Positions 9,469 through 18,012 are shown, counted from the first letter of the stretch. The stretch: 45,734 bases of DNA from Sciscionella sediminilitoris (GCF_000737195.2 NZ_JALM01000123.1:1-45734); one strand, 5' to 3'. The notes: a model not told the origin generated them from the sequence alone. Made by a program: numbers and translations.

Positions 9469-11337
9469 ATGCAGCACGACCGCACCGGTGGCCACTACGA
9501 AGACGGTGGCTCCCCCGAGGATCAGTTCGCGGACGGCGAGGTCGGCGAATTCGCCGGATCCAGCACGTCCCCGACCCCAGACGCCTCGACCACGAGGGAC
9601 CCTGCGGCGCAGGTCCGGCTCCTGGAAGAGGAAATCAACCAACTACGACGCAGGCTCGCCGAGTCCCCGCGTCAGTCGCGCGCGCTCGAACAGCGGCTGG
9701 CCGAGGCGAACGAGCGGGTCAACCAGTTGACCGAGCGCAACACGAAGCTCGTCGACACCTTGCGTGACGCCCGCAGTCAGTTGCTGGCGCTGCGTGAGGA
9801 GGTCGACCGGCTCGCCCAGCCGCCGAGCGGCTACGGCGTCTTCCTCGGCAGGCACGAGGACGGCACGGTCGACGTGTACACCTCGGGGCGCAAGATGCGC
9901 GTCGTCGTCTCGCCCGCGGTCGACGGGGAGAGCCTCCGGCTCGGGCAATCGGTGCGGTTGAACGAAGCGCTGACCGTCGTGGAGGCGGGCTCCTTCGAAC
10001 GTGTCGGCGAGGTGTGCGGGCTGCGTGAGGTGCTGGCCCCGATCGAGCAGGATCAGCCGCACCGGGCACTGATCGTCGGGCACGCCGACGAGGAGCGAGT
10101 GGTGCTGCTCGCCGAGTCCATCGAGGCCGATCTGCTCAAGCCCGGCGATTCGCTGCTGGTGGACACCAAGGCCGGTTACGCCTACGAGCGGGTGCCGAAG
10201 GCCGAGGTCGAGGATCTCGTGCTGGAGGAGGTCCCGGATGTGCGCTACGAGGACATCGGTGGCCTGTTCCGCCAGATCGAGCAGATCCGGGACGCGGTCG
10301 AACTGCCGTTCCTGCACAAGGATCTGTACACCGAGTACGAGCTCACCCCGCCCAAGGGCGTGCTGCTCTACGGTCCGCCCGGCTGCGGTAAGACGCTGAT
10401 CGCGAAGGCGGTGGCGAACTCGCTGGCCAAGCAGACCGCGGAGAGCTCGGATCCGGACAACCCGACCGCCGCCGCGGAGGCGAAGTCCTACTTCCTCAAC
10501 ATCAAGGGCCCCGAACTGCTCAACAAGTTCGTCGGGGAGACAGAGCGGCACATCCGCACGATCTTCCAGCGGGCGCGGGAGAAGGCCTCGGCGGGTACTC
10601 CGGTGATCGTGTTCTTCGACGAGATGGACTCGATCTTCCGCACCCGCGGTTCCGGTGTCTCCTCGGATGTGGAGACCACGATCGTTCCCCAGCTGCTCGC
10701 CGAGATCGACGGCGTCGAGGGCCTGGAGAACGTGATCGTGATCGGCGCGTCCAACCGTGAGGACATGATCGACCCGGCGATCCTGCGGCCGGGCCGGCTG
10801 GACGTGAAGATCAAGATCGAGCGCCCGGACGCGGAGGCGGCGACCGACATCTTCGCGAAGTACCTGACGAAGTCGCTGCCGATCCACGCCGACGACCTCG
10901 CCGAGTTCGGTGGCAATCCGCAGTCCTGCATCGACGCGATGATCCAGCACACCGTCGACCGGATGTACGCCGAGAGCGACGAGAACCGGTTCCTCGAGGT
11001 GACCTACGCCAACGGGGACAAGGAAGTGCTGTACTTCAAGGACTTCAACTCCGGCGCGATGATCGAGAACATCGTGGCGCGGGCGAAGAAGACCGCGGTG
11101 AAGGCCGTGCTGGAGACCAAGCAGCCCGGCCTTCGCGTGCAGCACCTGCTCGACGCGATCGTGGACGAGTTCGCGGAGAACGAGGATCTGCCGAACACCA
11201 CGAACCCGGACGACTGGGCGCGCATCTCCGGCAAGAAGGGGGAGCGGATCGTCTACATCCGCACCCTCGTGACCGGGAAGAACGCCGAGTCCGGACGGGC
11301 GATCGACACGGCCAACAACACCGGTCAGTACCTTTAA
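9469..11337 (+). CDS. arc: Proteasomal AAA+ ATPase ARC/Mpa
   Basis: ARC (Mpa in mycobacteria) is the hexameric ATPase that recognises Pup on tagged proteins, unfolds them and feeds them to the 20S proteasome. The 622-residue protein has an N-terminal acidic stretch, a coiled coil (about residues 45-110) that binds Pup, two OB folds, and an AAA+ domain. Walker A is GPPGCGKT at 302-309, Walker B is [10 protein letters not shown] with D384 and E385, and the sensor/arginine-finger region reads [10 protein letters not shown]. The chain ends GQYL; this tail with its penultimate Tyr docks into the proteasome, so the ATPase should serve a real 20S core. Start chosen at ATG 9469 behind GGGAGGAGG. Unusually, dop, pup, prcB, prcA and pafA are not downstream. 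Confidence 0.97.
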   Translation: MQHDRTGGHYEDGGSPEDQFADGEVGEFAGSSTSPTPDASTTRDPAAQVRLLEEEINQLRRRLAESPRQSRALEQRLAEANERVNQLTERNTKLVDTLRDARSQLLALREEVDRLAQPPSGYGVFLGRHEDGTVDVYTSGRKMRVVVSPAVDGESLRLGQSVRLNEALTVVEAGSFERVGEVCGLREVLAPIEQDQPHRALIVGHADEERVVLLAESIEADLLKPGDSLLVDTKAGYAYERVPKAEVEDLVLEEVPDVRYEDIGGLFRQIEQIRDAVELPFLHKDLYTEYELTPPKGVLLYGPPGCGKTLIAKAVANSLAKQTAESSDPDNPTAAAEAKSYFLNIKGPELLNKFVGETERHIRTIFQRAREKASAGTPVIVFFDEMDSIFRTRGSGVSSDVETTIVPQLLAEIDGVEGLENVIVIGASNREDMIDPAILRPGRLDVKIKIERPDAEAATDIFAKYLTKSLPIHADDLAEFGGNPQSCIDAMIQHTVDRMYAESDENRFLEVTYANGDKEVLYFKDFNSGAMIENIVARAKKTAVKAVLETKQPGLRVQHLLDAIVDEFAENEDLPNTTNPDDWARISGKKGERIVYIRTLVTGKNAESGRAIDTANNTGQYL

Positions 11338-11340
11338 GGA

Positions 11341-12255
11341 GTGGATCGGTTCGCGATCGGGCTCGCCGCCCTCGGCAGGCCCGCCTACCTCAATCTCGGA
11401 CGCGAAGGAGCACTTCCGGCCGACCGCACCGTCGAGGCGATGCGGTCGGCCACCTTCGCGGTGCTCGACGAGGCGTACGCGGCGGGTGTCCGTTGGGTGG
11501 ACGCGGCCCGTTCGTACGGCCTCGCCGAGGAATTCCTCGCCTCCTGGCTCGGCGAGCGCGGTCACCGCGATGTCACCGTGTCCAGCAAATGGGGCTACAC
11601 CTACGTCGGCGGTTGGCGGCGTACGGCCGAAGTGCACGAGGTCAAGGAGCACAGCCTCACCCGCCTGCGCGAGCAGCTCGCCGAGACCCGGAAACTGCTC
11701 GGCGACCGGCTCGATCTCTACCAGGTGCACTCGCTGACCGTGGACAGCCCGCTGTTTGGGGACCCGGGTGTGCTCGGCGCACTCGCGGACTTGGCCGCCG
11801 AGGGGGTTCGGCTCGGCTTCTCCACCTCCGGGCCACGCCAGGCCGATGCGGTGCGCAGGGGCCTGGCGCTCGAGGTGGACGGCACACGATTGTTCACCGC
11901 GGTCCAGTCGACGTGGAACCTGCTCGAACCCTCGGTGGGTCCCGCGCTCGCCGAAGCGCACGATTCGGGTGCGCTGGTGCTGGTCAAGGAGCCGCTGGCG
12001 AACGGAAGGCTCGCGGTGGATCCCCCGGAGCCGGTGCGCGCGGCCGCCGAGCGGGAGCACACGGATCCGGATGTGATCGCCCTGTCCGCGGCGCTCGCGC
12101 GGCCGTGGGCCGATCGCGTGTTGCTCGGTCCGGCGAGTACCGGGCAGCTGACCAGCAATCTGCGGGCGGCCGGGCTCGGCGCGGACCTCCGCGAGGACCT
12201 TGCCGAGGACCCGGAGCGCTACTGGTCCCAACGGGCGGAACTGACCTGGACCTGA
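11341..12255 (+). CDS. Aldo/keto reductase
   Basis: A 304-residue NADPH-dependent oxidoreductase of the AKR TIM-barrel family. The catalytic tetrad is in place: D54 and Y59 in WVDAARSYG, K83 in SSKWGY and H130 in YQVHS. The C-terminal cofactor loop (RVLLGPASTGQLTSNLRAA) fits the group that uses phosphate-binding Ser/Asn residues. The substrate is unknown. The GTG start is three bases after the arc stop, so translation is probably coupled to arc. This is odd because the position usually belongs to the dop-pup-proteasome genes. Confidence 0.9.
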   Translation: MDRFAIGLAALGRPAYLNLGREGALPADRTVEAMRSATFAVLDEAYAAGVRWVDAARSYGLAEEFLASWLGERGHRDVTVSSKWGYTYVGGWRRTAEVHEVKEHSLTRLREQLAETRKLLGDRLDLYQVHSLTVDSPLFGDPGVLGALADLAAEGVRLGFSTSGPRQADAVRRGLALEVDGTRLFTAVQSTWNLLEPSVGPALAEAHDSGALVLVKEPLANGRLAVDPPEPVRAAAEREHTDPDVIALSAALARPWADRVLLGPASTGQLTSNLRAAGLGADLREDLAEDPERYWSQRAELTWT

Positions 12256-12286
12256 CCGCGGCCCGGCCACGATAATCCGCACGAGA

Positions 12287-12302
12287 TGTGATTCACTTCA
12301 CC
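12287..12302. promoter_or_regulatory. CRP-like operator upstream of the WS/DGAT gene
   Basis: TGTGATTCACTTCACC fits TGTGA-N6-TCACA, the consensus of actinobacterial cAMP-receptor proteins (Crp/GlxR/Rv3676), at 9 of 10 conserved positions. It lies about 58 bp before the WS/DGAT start codon and just downstream of a GATAAT hexamer (12271-12276). Whether it activates or represses cannot be told. No CRP gene is in the window. Confidence 0.45.
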
Positions 12303-12360
12303 TACTCGTGTTACCACGTTCGGGTTCATCAACCCGGAATCGCGCAGAGGAGGGGCCGGG

Positions 12361-13755
12361 ATGTCGATCATGCCGCTGAACGACTCGATGTGGTTGCTCG
12401 CCGAGGGGCGCGAGCATCCGATTCATGTCGGCGGGCTCGAACTGTTCCGGCTGCCCCCGGACGCCGGACCCGGTTACGTGGGCGATGTGCACCGCGAGCT
12501 GATCAACACCGGTGAGGTCGCCAGGATGTTCCGGCGCACCCCGCGCGCCCCGGTCAACAGCCTCGGTCAGTTCGCCTGGGTCGAGGACGGCGATCTGGAC
12601 CTGGAGTACCACGTCCGGCTCTCCGCGCTGCCCAAGCCGGGCCGGGTGCGCGAGCTGCTCGAGCTGGTGTCCCGGTTGCACGGAACGCTGCTCGACCGGC
12701 ATCGTCCGCTGTGGGAGATGCACCTGATCGAAGGGCTCGAGGACGATCGATTCGCGGTGTACACCAAGGTGCACCACTCACTGCTCGACGGCGTCTCGGC
12801 GCTTCGGCTGCTGCAGCGCTCGCTGACCTCGGACCCGCAGGCGGACACCGCGACCGCGCCTTTCCAGGCCCGCCCCCGTCCGGCAGGGGAACCCGAGCGC
12901 ACGACGGCGAGCACGCTGACCGAGCTGCCGCAGCGGCTGAGCAGCCAGGCGAACGAGGTGGTCAGGGCGGTCGGCGATCTGGCCCGGTTCGGTCCCACGC
13001 TGGCCGGCAAGATCCGCCGCGGGCTGCGCGAACCCGCCGAGATGCTGCCGTATCAGGCACCGCGCAGCATCCTGAACGTGCCGATCACCGGGGCGCGCCG
13101 GTTCGCCGCCCAGGACTGGCCGCTGCACAGGTTGAACGCGGTGCGCAAGGCGACCGGGACGACGATCAACGACGTGGTGCTCGCGATGTGTTCCGGGGCG
13201 CTGCGGCACTATCTGCTCGATCTGGACGCGCTGCCGGAGTCACCGCTGGTCGCTGCGGTCCCGGTGTCGATCCGGCGGGACGATTCCGCGCAGGGCAACG
13301 CGATCGGCGGCACGCTGTGCGAGCTGGCCACGGATGCGACCGATCCGGCGACCCGGCTGGAGCGGATCGCCGCCTCGATGGCCAGCGGTAAAGAGGCTTT
13401 CTCCGGACGTAGCCCGCTCGAGGTGCTGCTGCTCTCGGCCTTCGCGGTCGGCGGGCTCGCGCTGCAGCCGATTCCCGGGGTCCCGGAGCTGACCAGGCCG
13501 CCGTTCAACCTGATCATCTCGAACGTGCCGGGGCCGCGGCGCCCGCTCTACTACAACGGCGCCGAGCTCGAGGGCCTGTACCCGGTCTCCATTCCCTACG
13601 ACGGCCAGGCGCTGAACATCACCTGCGTCAGTTACGCCGATCGGCTCTCGTTCGGCCTCACCGGCTGCCGGCGCAGCGTGCCGCACCTGCAGCGGCTGCT
13701 CGGACACCTGGAGACGGCGCTGGTGGAGCTGGAGAAGGCGACCGCTGCTGCTTAG
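12361..13755 (+). CDS. Wax ester synthase/diacylglycerol acyltransferase (WS/DGAT)
   Basis: A 464-residue acyltransferase of the actinobacterial WS/DGAT family, which joins acyl-CoA to diacylglycerol or long alcohols to make triacylglycerol or wax ester storage lipid. The active-site motif HHxxxDG is HHSLLDG at 138-144, with the general-base H139. The N-terminus MSIMPLNDSMWLLAE and the PLWEMHLIEGL strand at 116-125 are family signatures. The later block NLIISNVPGPRRPLYYNGA is the conserved second-domain motif. RBS GAGGAGG precedes the ATG. A CRP-like site upstream suggests catabolite or starvation control. It is convergent with the GPP34 gene, 10 bp apart. Confidence 0.93.
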   Translation: MSIMPLNDSMWLLAEGREHPIHVGGLELFRLPPDAGPGYVGDVHRELINTGEVARMFRRTPRAPVNSLGQFAWVEDGDLDLEYHVRLSALPKPGRVRELLELVSRLHGTLLDRHRPLWEMHLIEGLEDDRFAVYTKVHHSLLDGVSALRLLQRSLTSDPQADTATAPFQARPRPAGEPERTTASTLTELPQRLSSQANEVVRAVGDLARFGPTLAGKIRRGLREPAEMLPYQAPRSILNVPITGARRFAAQDWPLHRLNAVRKATGTTINDVVLAMCSGALRHYLLDLDALPESPLVAAVPVSIRRDDSAQGNAIGGTLCELATDATDPATRLERIAASMASGKEAFSGRSPLEVLLLSAFAVGGLALQPIPGVPELTRPPFNLIISNVPGPRRPLYYNGAELEGLYPVSIPYDGQALNITCVSYADRLSFGLTGCRRSVPHLQRLLGHLETALVELEKATAAA

Positions 13756-13765
13756 CGGTCCCGGG

Positions 13766-14413
13766 TTAACCGCCGCCGTGTGCCGCGCTCGCCGCGATGG
13801 CGGCCCGGATCGAGGCGATAGCCTTGCGCAGGCTCGGGGCCGCCTCGCCGAGATTGTCCCCGAGCTCGCGGATCAGCCGCTTGTGCTCGCGGCGCTCCGC
13901 GCGGGAGAACACACTGCTCAGCTCTCCGGCCGCGGCCAGCACCGCCAGCGCCGCCTCACGCTGGGGCACCGAGGCGGGGTCCAGCTGGTTGAGCACCGGG
14001 CGCCGGGCGGTCTCGCGCAGGGTGCTGACCTCGGAATCCCTGGTGACGGTGACCTCGTGCCGGGGAAAGAGGCCGAGCACGCGTGCCGGGGTCACGGTGA
14101 TCGTGCCCTCGGCGGCGAGCTGGGAGCGGACGGTCGCCTCGGCCGCACGGGTGCGCCGCCGCACCAGCGACCGCCAGGACCGGGGCCGTTCGGCGGGACT
14201 GTCCGCGAGCACCTCGGCGAGGAACTGGTCGGCGGGCGGCTTCCCCGGATCCGCGATCGCCTTCCCGTCCGCGTCGGTCAGGTAGCCGTCGATGGTCAGC
14301 TCGGCCAGTGCCGCGGCACGCATCAGGTGCCCGCGGAACTGGCCGTTGCTCAGCTTGCCCTTGTCCACGTTGTAGCTGAGTAGGTAGAGCTGCTGCGGCA
14401 ACGTCTTGCTCAT
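13766..14413 (-). CDS. GPP34/GOLPH3-family protein
   Basis: A 215-residue protein of the GPP34 family, whose eukaryotic members (GOLPH3, Vps74) bind phosphatidylinositol-4-phosphate on Golgi membranes. Bacterial members occur in actinomycetes and their role is not established. Visible signatures: an all-alpha fold starting LPQQLYLLSYNVDKGKL, the AAALAELTIDGYL helix and the later REAALAVLAAAGEL and FSRAERREHKRLIREL segments. The RBS is GGGAGGAA six bases before the ATG. It is divergent from the histidine kinase; between them lie two GGTACC sequences one base apart (14454-14466). No signal peptide or membrane segment is present, so a peripheral membrane or cytoplasmic location is expected. Confidence 0.82.
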   Translation of the reverse strand: MSKTLPQQLYLLSYNVDKGKLSNGQFRGHLMRAAALAELTIDGYLTDADGKAIADPGKPPADQFLAEVLADSPAERPRSWRSLVRRRTRAAEATVRSQLAAEGTITVTPARVLGLFPRHEVTVTRDSEVSTLRETARRPVLNQLDPASVPQREAALAVLAAAGELSSVFSRAERREHKRLIRELGDNLGEAAPSLRKAIASIRAAIAASAAHGGG

Positions 14414-14665
14414 GTCTGATTCCTCCCTGTCGTCGGACCACGGCACATGATTCGGTACCGGGTACCACGGCGCAACCGCGCGCAGCAGTCCCGCGGCTGC
14501 GCTCTCGGCGAGCGCGCGGCCCGTGGGTGTGGTCGTCATACCGAATGAGTTCACCGCATCGGGGCCCTCTGGCGTGAGCCGCAATGGTGGTCGGTGGAGG
14601 CAACTTTCGTTGTCATTCCGTGCGACCGGAGCATGGTTTCGGGTGGTGACGACCGGGGAAGCGGG

Positions 14666-14671
14666 TAGCGT
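14666..14671 (+). promoter_or_regulatory. Possible -10 element for the kinase-regulator operon
   Basis: TAGCGT fits TANNNT and ends 7 bases before an in-frame GTG at 14679. If used, the kinase would start at that GTG without a leader (nine residues longer than the ATG form). The -35 region has only a weak GGTGAC. Confidence 0.35.
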
Positions 14672-14705
14672 CAGCGGCGTGTGTGATGGAGTCGGGCTGC
14701 CGTAC

Positions 14706-15950
14706 ATGCGGAACAGGTTCGGTCTGGCCGCGGTGCTGGCGGCGATCCTCGCGGTGCACGTCTGGCCGGTGCTGATGGTGTGCACGGTCGGCGCGGAATT
14801 CTTCGGCGCGGTCGGGGTGCCCTGGCGTCCGGAACACGGCTACGGCCCGGCGATCGCGATCATGGTGCTGCAGCTGGCCGTCAGCGTGCTGATCTTCCTA
14901 CCCAATGTGCCCCGCGAATGGCTGATGCTCGCGCTGCTGGGGACCGCGCTGCTCGGGCTCGGCTGTTCGCTGCTGTTCCCCTCCTGGGTGCCGCCGATGA
15001 CCAACGGCACCAATATCTGGATCAACATCGCCTGTTCGCATATCGGCTGGACGCTGGCGTACTTCGGCTGGCGCGGCCGGTTCGGGTACCTGATCATCCC
15101 GATGCTGGCGCTGCTGAACGTGCTCGCGATCCGGGTGTGGGCGCTGGACTGGTCCACGCTGGCCACCGGGGTGCTGATGGCGACGGCCCCGACGCTGCTC
15201 GGGCTGTTCCTCGGATACCGGGTGCGCACCGTGCACGCGCTGCGGGAACGGGCCGAGCGAGCGGACCGGGAGCGCCAGTTGCTCGCCGAGCAGGCTCGCG
15301 CGGACGAACGGGTGAAGCTGGCGGGGGAGATGCACGATGTGGTCACCCATCGGCTGAGCCTGATGGTGCTGCAGGCGGGTGCCCTCGGGGTGACCGCGGG
15401 GGATGAACAGACCCGTGCCGCCGCCGAGGAACTGCGCGCCGCGGGCTGCGAGGCGCTGGAGGAACTGCGCGATCTGATCGGGGTGCTGCGCTCGCCCGCC
15501 GAGGAACGGGACCGGGTCACGGACGACGGCGCCCGGCCGCCCTCGCTCACCGAACTCGTGGAGGGATCCCGGGCGGTGGGCCTGGATGTGTCCCTCACGG
15601 AGAACGGTAGCCGCGCGCACGTCTCCCCGGTGGTCGGCAGGACCGCGTACCGGATCGTGCAGGAAGGGCTGACGAACGTGCACAAGCACGCGCCCGGTGC
15701 CCGCACCGAGGTGACGGTGGACTACGAACGGGAACGGCTGCGTCTGCGGGTACGCAACGCCGCGCCGTCCGCGGTGGCGCACAATCCACTGCCCGCGACC
15801 GGTTCCGGATCCGGGCTGCGCGGGCTGCGCAGGCGGGTCGAGCTGGTGCACGGGCGCCTCGATGCGGTGCCCGACGGCGAGGGTGGATTCCTGCTGGAGG
15901 CGGTGCTTCCGGCCTATGTGCCGACCGAGAAGGCGAAGGAGCTGGTATGA
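14706..15950 (+). CDS. Two-component sensor histidine kinase, NarL/DesK type
   Basis: A 414-residue HPK7-type kinase. Five to six hydrophobic segments fill residues 1-165, with short loops and no large extracytoplasmic sensor domain. A coiled-coil linker (RERAERADRERQLLAEQARADE) leads to the DHp domain with phospho-acceptor His in the motif GEMHDVVTHRLSLMVLQAG. The ATPase domain shows the N-box in GRTAYRIVQEGLTNVHKHAPGA and a G-box GSGSGLRGLRRRVEL. The ATG 14706 is a cautious choice; GTG 14679 is supported by a TAGCGT hexamer. The stop overlaps the regulator start by 4 bp (ATGA), so the pair is translationally coupled. The signal sensed is unknown; a membrane-embedded sensor suggests lipid or envelope state. 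Confidence 0.92.
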   Translation: MRNRFGLAAVLAAILAVHVWPVLMVCTVGAEFFGAVGVPWRPEHGYGPAIAIMVLQLAVSVLIFLPNVPREWLMLALLGTALLGLGCSLLFPSWVPPMTNGTNIWINIACSHIGWTLAYFGWRGRFGYLIIPMLALLNVLAIRVWALDWSTLATGVLMATAPTLLGLFLGYRVRTVHALRERAERADRERQLLAEQARADERVKLAGEMHDVVTHRLSLMVLQAGALGVTAGDEQTRAAAEELRAAGCEALEELRDLIGVLRSPAEERDRVTDDGARPPSLTELVEGSRAVGLDVSLTENGSRAHVSPVVGRTAYRIVQEGLTNVHKHAPGARTEVTVDYERERLRLRVRNAAPSAVAHNPLPATGSGSGLRGLRRRVELVHGRLDAVPDGEGGFLLEAVLPAYVPTEKAKELV

Positions 15951-16597
15951 CGATCGGTGTCGTCGTCGTGGACGACGAGCCCATGGTGTGCGCCCACCTG
16001 CGCACCATCCTCGGCAGTGCGGCGGACATCGAGGTGCTCGGCACCGCGCAGGACGGCGCCGAGGCGGTGGAGGTCGTGGTGCGCACCGAGCCGCGGGTGG
16101 TGCTCATGGACCTGCGGATGCCCGGAGTGGACGGGCTCACCGCGATCGAACGGATCACCGCGCTCGCCGCTCCGCCCGCGGTGGTCGCGCTCACCACGTT
16201 CGATGCGGACTCCTACGTGCTGCGCGCCCTCAAGGCCGGGGCCGCCGGATTTCTGGTGAAATCCACCCCTCCGGAGGATCTGATCAACCTCGTGCGGGTG
16301 GCCGCGGACGGGCACACCGTGCTCTCCCCCTCGGCGGCCGCACGCCTCGTGGGCAACTCCAGCGGCGAGTACGAGGCGCGGAACCGGGCCCGGGACCAGC
16401 TCGGCGCGCTCTCCGAGCGCGAGCTCGAAGTGCTCACCTGCCTCGGCGAGGGGATGTCCAACGCACAGATCGCCGGTCGGCTCTACCTTTCCGAGGCCAC
16501 CGTGAAGGGGTACATCTCGCGGATGCTCGTCAAGATCGACTGCGCGAATCGAACCCAGGCGGGGTTGCTCGCACACCAGGCCGGTTTGGTAGGTTAG
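15947..16597 (+). CDS. NarL/LuxR-family response regulator
   Basis: A 216-residue regulator paired with the preceding kinase. The receiver domain (1-120) has the acidic pocket D9/D10, phospho-acceptor D55 in VVLMDLRMPG, T83/T84 and K105 in GFLVKS. The C-terminal LuxR helix-turn-helix reads LSERELEVLTCLGEGMSNAQIA and SEATVKGYISRMLVKI. The target promoters are not known. Its last codons and stop lie inside the IdeR-type iron box of the next gene, so IdeR bound there would sit on the end of this operon. Confidence 0.95.
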   Translation: MTIGVVVVDDEPMVCAHLRTILGSAADIEVLGTAQDGAEAVEVVVRTEPRVVLMDLRMPGVDGLTAIERITALAAPPAVVALTTFDADSYVLRALKAGAAGFLVKSTPPEDLINLVRVAADGHTVLSPSAAARLVGNSSGEYEARNRARDQLGALSERELEVLTCLGEGMSNAQIAGRLYLSEATVKGYISRMLVKIDCANRTQAGLLAHQAGLVG

Positions 16598-16607
16598 GTT
16601 AACCTAA
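16589..16607. promoter_or_regulatory. IdeR/DtxR iron box
   Basis: GTAGGTTAGGTTAACCTAA matches the IdeR consensus TTAGGTTAGGCTAACCTAA at 17 of 19 positions. Bases 16592-16609 also form a perfect 18-bp palindrome. It lies 29 bp before the siderophore-interacting protein gene and includes the response-regulator stop codon (16595-16597). Fe(II)-loaded IdeR/DmdR would repress the downstream gene. Confidence 0.85.
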
Positions 16608-16635
16608 CCGAGTCCGAGCCTGCTGGAGGTGATCG

Positions 16636-17475
16636 ATGACCACCCCGGTCGATGTGCGCGCGCCCGATATGCCGTTCGTGTTGTTCGACGTCGAGGTCGC
16701 CGAGATCGAGGAGGTGACGCCGCATCTGCGTCGTGTCGCGTTCACCGCGCCCGATCTGGACCAGATGACCTGTGCGGGCCGGGACCAGCGGGTCAAGCTG
16801 TTCTTCCCGTTGCCCGGTCAGGACCGTCCGGTGGTGCCGGTCGGACGGGAATGGTTCCACGACTACCGGGCGATCCCGGCCGAACATCGCCCGCCGATCC
16901 GCACGTACACCATCCGGCGGTTCGACCGGTCGCTGCGGATGGCCTGGATCGAGTTCGTACTGCACGAGACCGGTGACCAGCCGTGCGGGCCCGCGAGTTC
17001 CTGGATCGAGTCGGCGCGGCCGGGGGACCGGGTCGCGCTGCTGGCCCCGAACGCGCGTTGCGCGCAGATCGGCGGCTGGGAATACGCCCCGCCGAGGGAA
17101 GCGGACTATTCGCTGCTCATCGGGGACGAGACGGCGCTTCCCGCGATCGCGGCGATCCTGGAAGGCCTCGACCCGGATGCGGTCGCGCACGTGGTCCTCG
17201 AAGTCGGAACGCGGGCGGATGTGCCACCGCTGCACAGTGCGGCGAAGGTGGAGATCGACGTCGTGACCAGGTCCGGCGCCGCGCCCGGCGATCCCGCGGT
17301 GCTGCTCGAGGCACTGCGGCGGGCCGAACTGCGCCCCGGAAGGCCGTACGTGTGGCTCGCGGGGGAGTCGGCGATGGTGCGCGGGGTCCGCAGGCACCTC
17401 GTCGGTGAGCGCGGGATCCCGAAGGGGGATATCTATTTCTCCGGATATTGGAAGCTCGGCAGCGCTATCGAATAG
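16636..17475 (+). CDS. Siderophore-interacting flavoprotein (ferric-siderophore reductase, ViuB-like)
   Basis: A 279-residue NAD(P)H:flavin oxidoreductase-like protein of the SIP family, which reduces ferric siderophores in the cytoplasm to release iron. The FAD-binding motif is RTYTIRRF at 89-96. The NAD(P)H-binding part shows LIGDETALPAIAAILEGL and the family motif YVWLAGESAMVRGVRRHL. The C-terminus (DIYFSGYWKLG) is typical. The ribosome site is GGAGGTG. It is a single gene between an iron box and a strong hairpin, so it is expected to be induced by iron starvation. No siderophore biosynthesis or uptake gene is adjacent. Confidence 0.95.
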   Translation: MTTPVDVRAPDMPFVLFDVEVAEIEEVTPHLRRVAFTAPDLDQMTCAGRDQRVKLFFPLPGQDRPVVPVGREWFHDYRAIPAEHRPPIRTYTIRRFDRSLRMAWIEFVLHETGDQPCGPASSWIESARPGDRVALLAPNARCAQIGGWEYAPPREADYSLLIGDETALPAIAAILEGLDPDAVAHVVLEVGTRADVPPLHSAAKVEIDVVTRSGAAPGDPAVLLEALRRAELRPGRPYVWLAGESAMVRGVRRHLVGERGIPKGDIYFSGYWKLGSAIE

Positions 17476-17478
17476 CGC
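17462..17478 (+). other. Small hairpin over the SIP stop codon
   Basis: GCGCTAT-CGA-ATAGCGC is a perfect 7-bp stem with a 3-base loop; the TAG stop codon lies inside its right arm. It precedes the main terminator by about 30 bp and could protect the 3' end. Confidence 0.4.
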
Positions 17479-17508
17479 ACCGACCCACGGTTCGCGGGGG
17501 AGAAAGCA

Positions 17509-17545
17509 TTCGGGCGGGAATTCGGTGATCGAATTCCCGCCCGAA
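17509..17545. terminator. Strong bidirectional hairpin terminator
   Basis: TTCGGGCGGGAATTCG, a 5-base loop and its exact reverse complement give a perfect 16-bp stem between two convergent genes (SIP and the 17557-18012 gene). There is no long T tract (CGTCGTTTGTC follows on the plus strand), as is common for high-GC actinobacterial terminators. It is by far the longest perfect stem that I noticed in the window. Confidence 0.85.
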
Positions 17546-17556
17546 CGTCGTTTGTC

Positions 17557-18012
17557 TCAGTTGGTGCCGGTGTGCTTGGCGATCAGCTCGCCGAGCTTGG
17601 GGACCGCGACCGTGACGTGCTTTTTGCCCTGCGGGCGCAGCATGCCGTAGGCCTTCTTGATGGTGCCCCGGTTGCTGCGCTCGGCACGGTCGTCGGTGAG
17701 ACCGAGCAGCGCCTCGGAGATCTCGTCCTGCCTCGACTCGAAGTAGCTGGAAAGACCCGCACCGTTGCCCGCGGACTTGTAGTCGGCGTAGAACGGCTGC
17801 AGCCGGCTGGTCAGCTCCGGGAGCAGGTCCTTGACGGCCTCGTCGATCATGTTCGGCTTGAGCTTCTGCACCATTTTGTAGGCGCTTTTCACGGTGAGTC
17901 CCGTAGCTCCCGATTTCGAGGCCACTTCGTCGTCGACGAGTTGGCGGCAATCTGAAACAAACTCGGGGTACTGCGGCGAATCGACCAGTTGCGTACGAAG
18001 ATCCTCTGGCAC
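17557..18012 (-). CDS. Conserved-type small helical protein of unknown function (DUF6918-like)
   Basis: A 151-residue soluble, mostly helical protein. It has an amphipathic VDDEVASKSGATGLTVKSAYKMVQKLKP segment, then NMIDEAVKDLLPELTSRLQPFYADYK and a basic C-terminus. This looks like a small actinobacterial family of unknown role that I associate with DUF6918 (for example mycobacterial Rv0543c), but that link is from memory. The GTG at 18012 is chosen because GAAAGGAA lies about 8 bases upstream; a longer frame lacks a ribosome site. No enzyme motif, cysteine cluster or signal peptide is seen. It shares the 17509-17545 terminator with SIP and its promoter region with the DinB-like gene. Confidence 0.7.
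   Translation of the reverse strand: MPEDLRTQLVDSPQYPEFVSDCRQLVDDEVASKSGATGLTVKSAYKMVQKLKPNMIDEAVKDLLPELTSRLQPFYADYKSAGNGAGLSSYFESRQDEISEALLGLTDDRAERSNRGTIKKAYGMLRPQGKKHVTVAVPKLGELIAKHTGTN

Noticed and set aside
9643-12282. An 879-codon open frame antisense to arc and the aldo/keto reductase
   Set aside because: Shadow frame; arc has Walker A/B and the GQYL tail and the reductase has its full tetrad.
14454-14466. Two GGTACC sequences separated by one base
   Set aside because: Too short and too symmetric by themselves to call a specific operator; kept only as a remark in the GPP34 entry.
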